A DNA stretch of 8,178 bases from NCBI GenBank assembly GCA_009693225.1, contig SHXP01000096.1, positions 1-8,178 of the forward strand. Reading direction: 5' to 3'. The notes beneath the pieces are model-generated. The model did no database searches and was not told the origin of the DNA. It saw only the letters and a program-made list of their open reading frames with translations. Position 1 is the stretch's first letter. Each line of letters begins with the position of its first letter. Position numbers and translations under genes: made by a program. The DNA is from Limnohabitans sp. (GTDB lineage Bacteria > Pseudomonadota > Gammaproteobacteria > Burkholderiales > Burkholderiaceae_C). Shown one piece after another: positions 6,586 to 8,178 of this stretch.

Positions 6586-8019
6586 TCAGCCGACTTTGCA
6601 TATTTTCAACATATTTGTGCCGCCCGGCGAGCCCATAGGTTCGCCGCAGGTGATCGCGTACACATCGCCTTTGCTGACGATGCCGCGAGAATTCAGATGC
6701 TGCTCCGCCTGGTTCAGCGCGGTGTCGCGGTCGGTGCTGGTATCGAGCAGCAGCGCGTGCACATTGCGGTACAAAGCCATGCGGCGCTGCGTGTTCTCGC
6801 GCTTGGTCAAGGCGTAAATAGGGATATGGATGCGGTGTCGGCTCATCCACAAGGGCGTGGAGCCCGAATCGGTCAAGGCGACGATGGCCTTGGCGCCCAG
6901 GTGGTGCGCGGTGAACAGCGCGCCCATGGCGATGGTCTGGTCGATGTATGCAAAGGTCTTGCCGTTGAAGTCGGCATCCAGCGCCACTTCTTCGGCGTTT
7001 TCGGCCGCCGCGCAAATCTGCGCCATTTGCTGCACCGTCTCCAGCGGGTATTTACCGACCGCAGTCTCCGCGCTCAGCATGACAGCGTCGGTGCCGTCGA
7101 GCACGGCGTTGGCCACATCGCTGACCTCGGCGCGGGTGGGCATCGGGTTGGTGATCATGCTCTCCATCATTTGCGTGGCAGTGATGGCCACCTTGTCCAT
7201 TTCACGCGCCATTTTGATCATGCGTTTTTGCAGCGCGGGCACGGCGGCGTTGCCGACCTCCACCGCCAGGTCGCCGCGTGCGACCATGATGCCGTCGGAG
7301 GCGCGCAGGATTTCCTCCAGATGCGGAATGGCCTCGAAGCGCTCGATCTTGGCGATCAAACCCGGTTTGTGTTTAAAGGGCTCGGCGGCGACATTGCATA
7401 GCTGGCGCGCCATTTCCATGTCGGTGGCGTTTTTCGGGAAACTGACCGCGACATAGTCGGCCTGGAAGGACATGGCGGTTTTGATGTCATCCATGTCCTT
7501 GCCTGTGAGTGCCGAGGCCGTCAGACCGCCGCCTTGCTTGTTGATGCCTTTGTTGTTGGACAACTCGCCGCCCATTTTCACAATGGTATGGACCTGTTCG
7601 CCCAGCACCTTGTGGACCGTCAGGACAATCAGGCCGTCATTGAGCAGCAGCAGGTCGCCGGCTTTGACGTCGCGCGGCAGTTCCTTGTAATCCAGGCCGA
7701 CGCCGTGGACGTCGCCGGGTTCGGTGCGCGAGGCATCCAGAATGAATGCAGCACCGGTTTGCAGCATGACCTTGCCTTCGGCAAACTTGCCGACGCGGAT
7801 TTTCGGGCCTTGCAAGTCGGCCATGATGGCGACCACGCAGCCGGCGCGTTTGGCGGCTTCGCGCACCAGGGTGGCGCGGTCCACATGGTCTTGCGCTTTG
7901 CCGTGGCTGAAATTGAGGCGGACCACGTTGACGCCGGCGCGGATCATGGCTTCGAGGATGACGGGGTGGCTGGAGGCAGGCCCCAGGGTGGCAACGATTT
8001 TGGTGGCGTGGTGTGGCAT
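6586..8019 (-). CDS. pyk: Pyruvate kinase
   Basis: Pyruvate kinase transfers phosphate from phosphoenolpyruvate to ADP, giving pyruvate and ATP, the last step of glycolysis. The cytoplasmic protein has 477 residues, the usual bacterial length. Motifs are KIVATLGPAS (7-16), VVRLNFSHG (32-40), IMADLQGPKIRVG (65-77), LIAKIERFEA with catalytic Lys224 (221-230), VARGDLAVEVG (246-256), ITATQMMESMI (279-289) and DAVMLSAETAVG (311-322). The C-terminal domain (about 340-477) ends in GSPGGTNMLKICKV. Residue 73 is Lys where potassium-dependent enzymes have Glu (Glu117 in rabbit muscle), so the enzyme is probably potassium-independent and of the PykA-like type. The ATG at 8019 has a weak GGA five bases upstream. 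It is the first gene of the pyk-fba-purC unit. Confidence 0.97.
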   Translation of the reverse strand: MPHHATKIVATLGPASSHPVILEAMIRAGVNVVRLNFSHGKAQDHVDRATLVREAAKRAGCVVAIMADLQGPKIRVGKFAEGKVMLQTGAAFILDASRTEPGDVHGVGLDYKELPRDVKAGDLLLLNDGLIVLTVHKVLGEQVHTIVKMGGELSNNKGINKQGGGLTASALTGKDMDDIKTAMSFQADYVAVSFPKNATDMEMARQLCNVAAEPFKHKPGLIAKIERFEAIPHLEEILRASDGIMVARGDLAVEVGNAAVPALQKRMIKMAREMDKVAITATQMMESMITNPMPTRAEVSDVANAVLDGTDAVMLSAETAVGKYPLETVQQMAQICAAAENAEEVALDADFNGKTFAYIDQTIAMGALFTAHHLGAKAIVALTDSGSTPLWMSRHRIHIPIYALTKRENTQRRMALYRNVHALLLDTSTDRDTALNQAEQHLNSRGIVSKGDVYAITCGEPMGSPGGTNMLKICKVG

Positions 8020-8044
8020 GTCTATCCAGGGTGAATCCCGCTAT

Positions 8045-8088
8045 TGTCACATGCTCAATCCTTCAATTGATGTGAAAGTGCTGTGACA
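8045..8088. promoter_or_regulatory. 44-bp dyad upstream of pyk (possible operator)
   Basis: TGTCACA (8045-8051) and TGTGACA (8082-8088) are perfect inverted arms. Their common centre (8066.5) is exactly the centre of a perfect 8-bp palindrome, TCAATTGA, at 8063-8070. The segment ends 26 bases upstream of the pyk ATG. The nested symmetry suggests a binding site for a dimeric or tetrameric regulator of pyk. The regulator is unknown, and the role is inferred from symmetry and position. Confidence 0.4.
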
Positions 8089-8093
8089 TTCAA
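8065..8093 (-). promoter_or_regulatory. Candidate promoter for pyk-fba-purC
   Basis: On the minus strand TTGAAT (8093-8088) is followed after 17 bases by TCAATT (8070-8065). The -35 box is a fair match (four of six); the -10 box is weak (three of six). A start near 8058 would give a leader of about 38 bases. Both hexamers overlap elements of the dyad, so a protein bound there would block polymerase. Confidence 0.3.
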
Positions 8094-8178
8094 CCAGCCG
8101 TACATTCTTTTTTCGTGAGTCCTGCTTGGTCTGTGGCGCAGGCGCCGCGCCTACAGTGCAAGCTATGCGAACAGCAAA

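Noticed and set aside
6571..6594. Hairpin at the end of pyk (stem GCCGG/CCGAC with one G-U pair on the minus transcript) followed by TTTT, as a terminator before fba.
   Set aside because: The stem is short, the T-run is only four bases and set four bases away, and pyk and fba are close on the same strand. At most it would weaken read-through.
8135..8152. Inverted repeats around GGCGCC (AGGCG-ccg-CGCCT and an overlapping GGCGC-ag-GCGCC).
   Set aside because: Short GC-rich repeats are common in this base composition, the loops are very small, and no T-run follows on either strand.
8165..8178. A possible rightward gene start (ATG at 8165) at the right edge, with TACAGT just upstream.
   Set aside because: Only four full codons plus two bases are visible, there is no ribosome binding site, and no -35 box lies at the right distance from TACAGT.

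Overview
The window reads as an ordinary, densely coded chromosomal segment of a betaproteobacterium. It is most likely from the order Burkholderiales, perhaps a Comamonadaceae-like organism. This rests on the high G+C content, the protein wording (for example the PurC, PurK and class II aldolase motifs) and the linkage of pyk, fba, purC, purE and purK. The taxonomic call is inference from recalled family sequences, not from a search.

Layout, left to right. (1) Positions 1-2999 lie on the minus strand and read leftwards: purE, purK, a two-domain Sua5/TsaC tRNA-modification enzyme, and the first 62 codons of a LysE/RhtB-type exporter cut by the window edge. purE and purK overlap by 4 bases. 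(2) Positions 3000-3106 are a short divergent control region with a good sigma70-like promoter facing right and a 13-bp palindrome. (3) Positions 3107-4538 lie on the plus strand: a thioredoxin-TPR protein of the CnoX/YbbN family with a WCGPC active site, then a small stand-alone response-regulator receiver protein. (4) Positions 4583-8019 lie on the minus strand and read leftwards: pyk, fba and purC. purC starts at a TTG that overlaps the fba stop codon. It converges on the receiver gene with a 44-base gap. (5) Positions 8020-8178 are the upstream region of pyk, with a candidate promoter sitting inside a 44-bp dyad.

How the genes work together. Pyruvate kinase and fructose-bisphosphate aldolase are central carbon enzymes, and the aldolase also works in gluconeogenesis or a Calvin cycle. 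PurE and PurK turn AIR into CAIR through N5-CAIR, and PurC then joins CAIR to aspartate. Three consecutive steps of purine synthesis are therefore here, but split into two transcription units by the cnoX/receiver pair. TsaC makes threonylcarbamoyl-AMP for the t6A modification of ANN-decoding tRNAs. The CnoX-like protein is expected to act in protein folding under oxidative stress.

I see no mobile element, CRISPR array, tRNA or rRNA, prophage or defence system, and no stretch above 300 bases without a gene. The less ordinary points are regulatory: the dyad at pyk and the palindrome on the cnoX -35 box. The orphan receiver protein, with an apparently short last helix, is also unusual. I found no convincing evidence of a new biological system.
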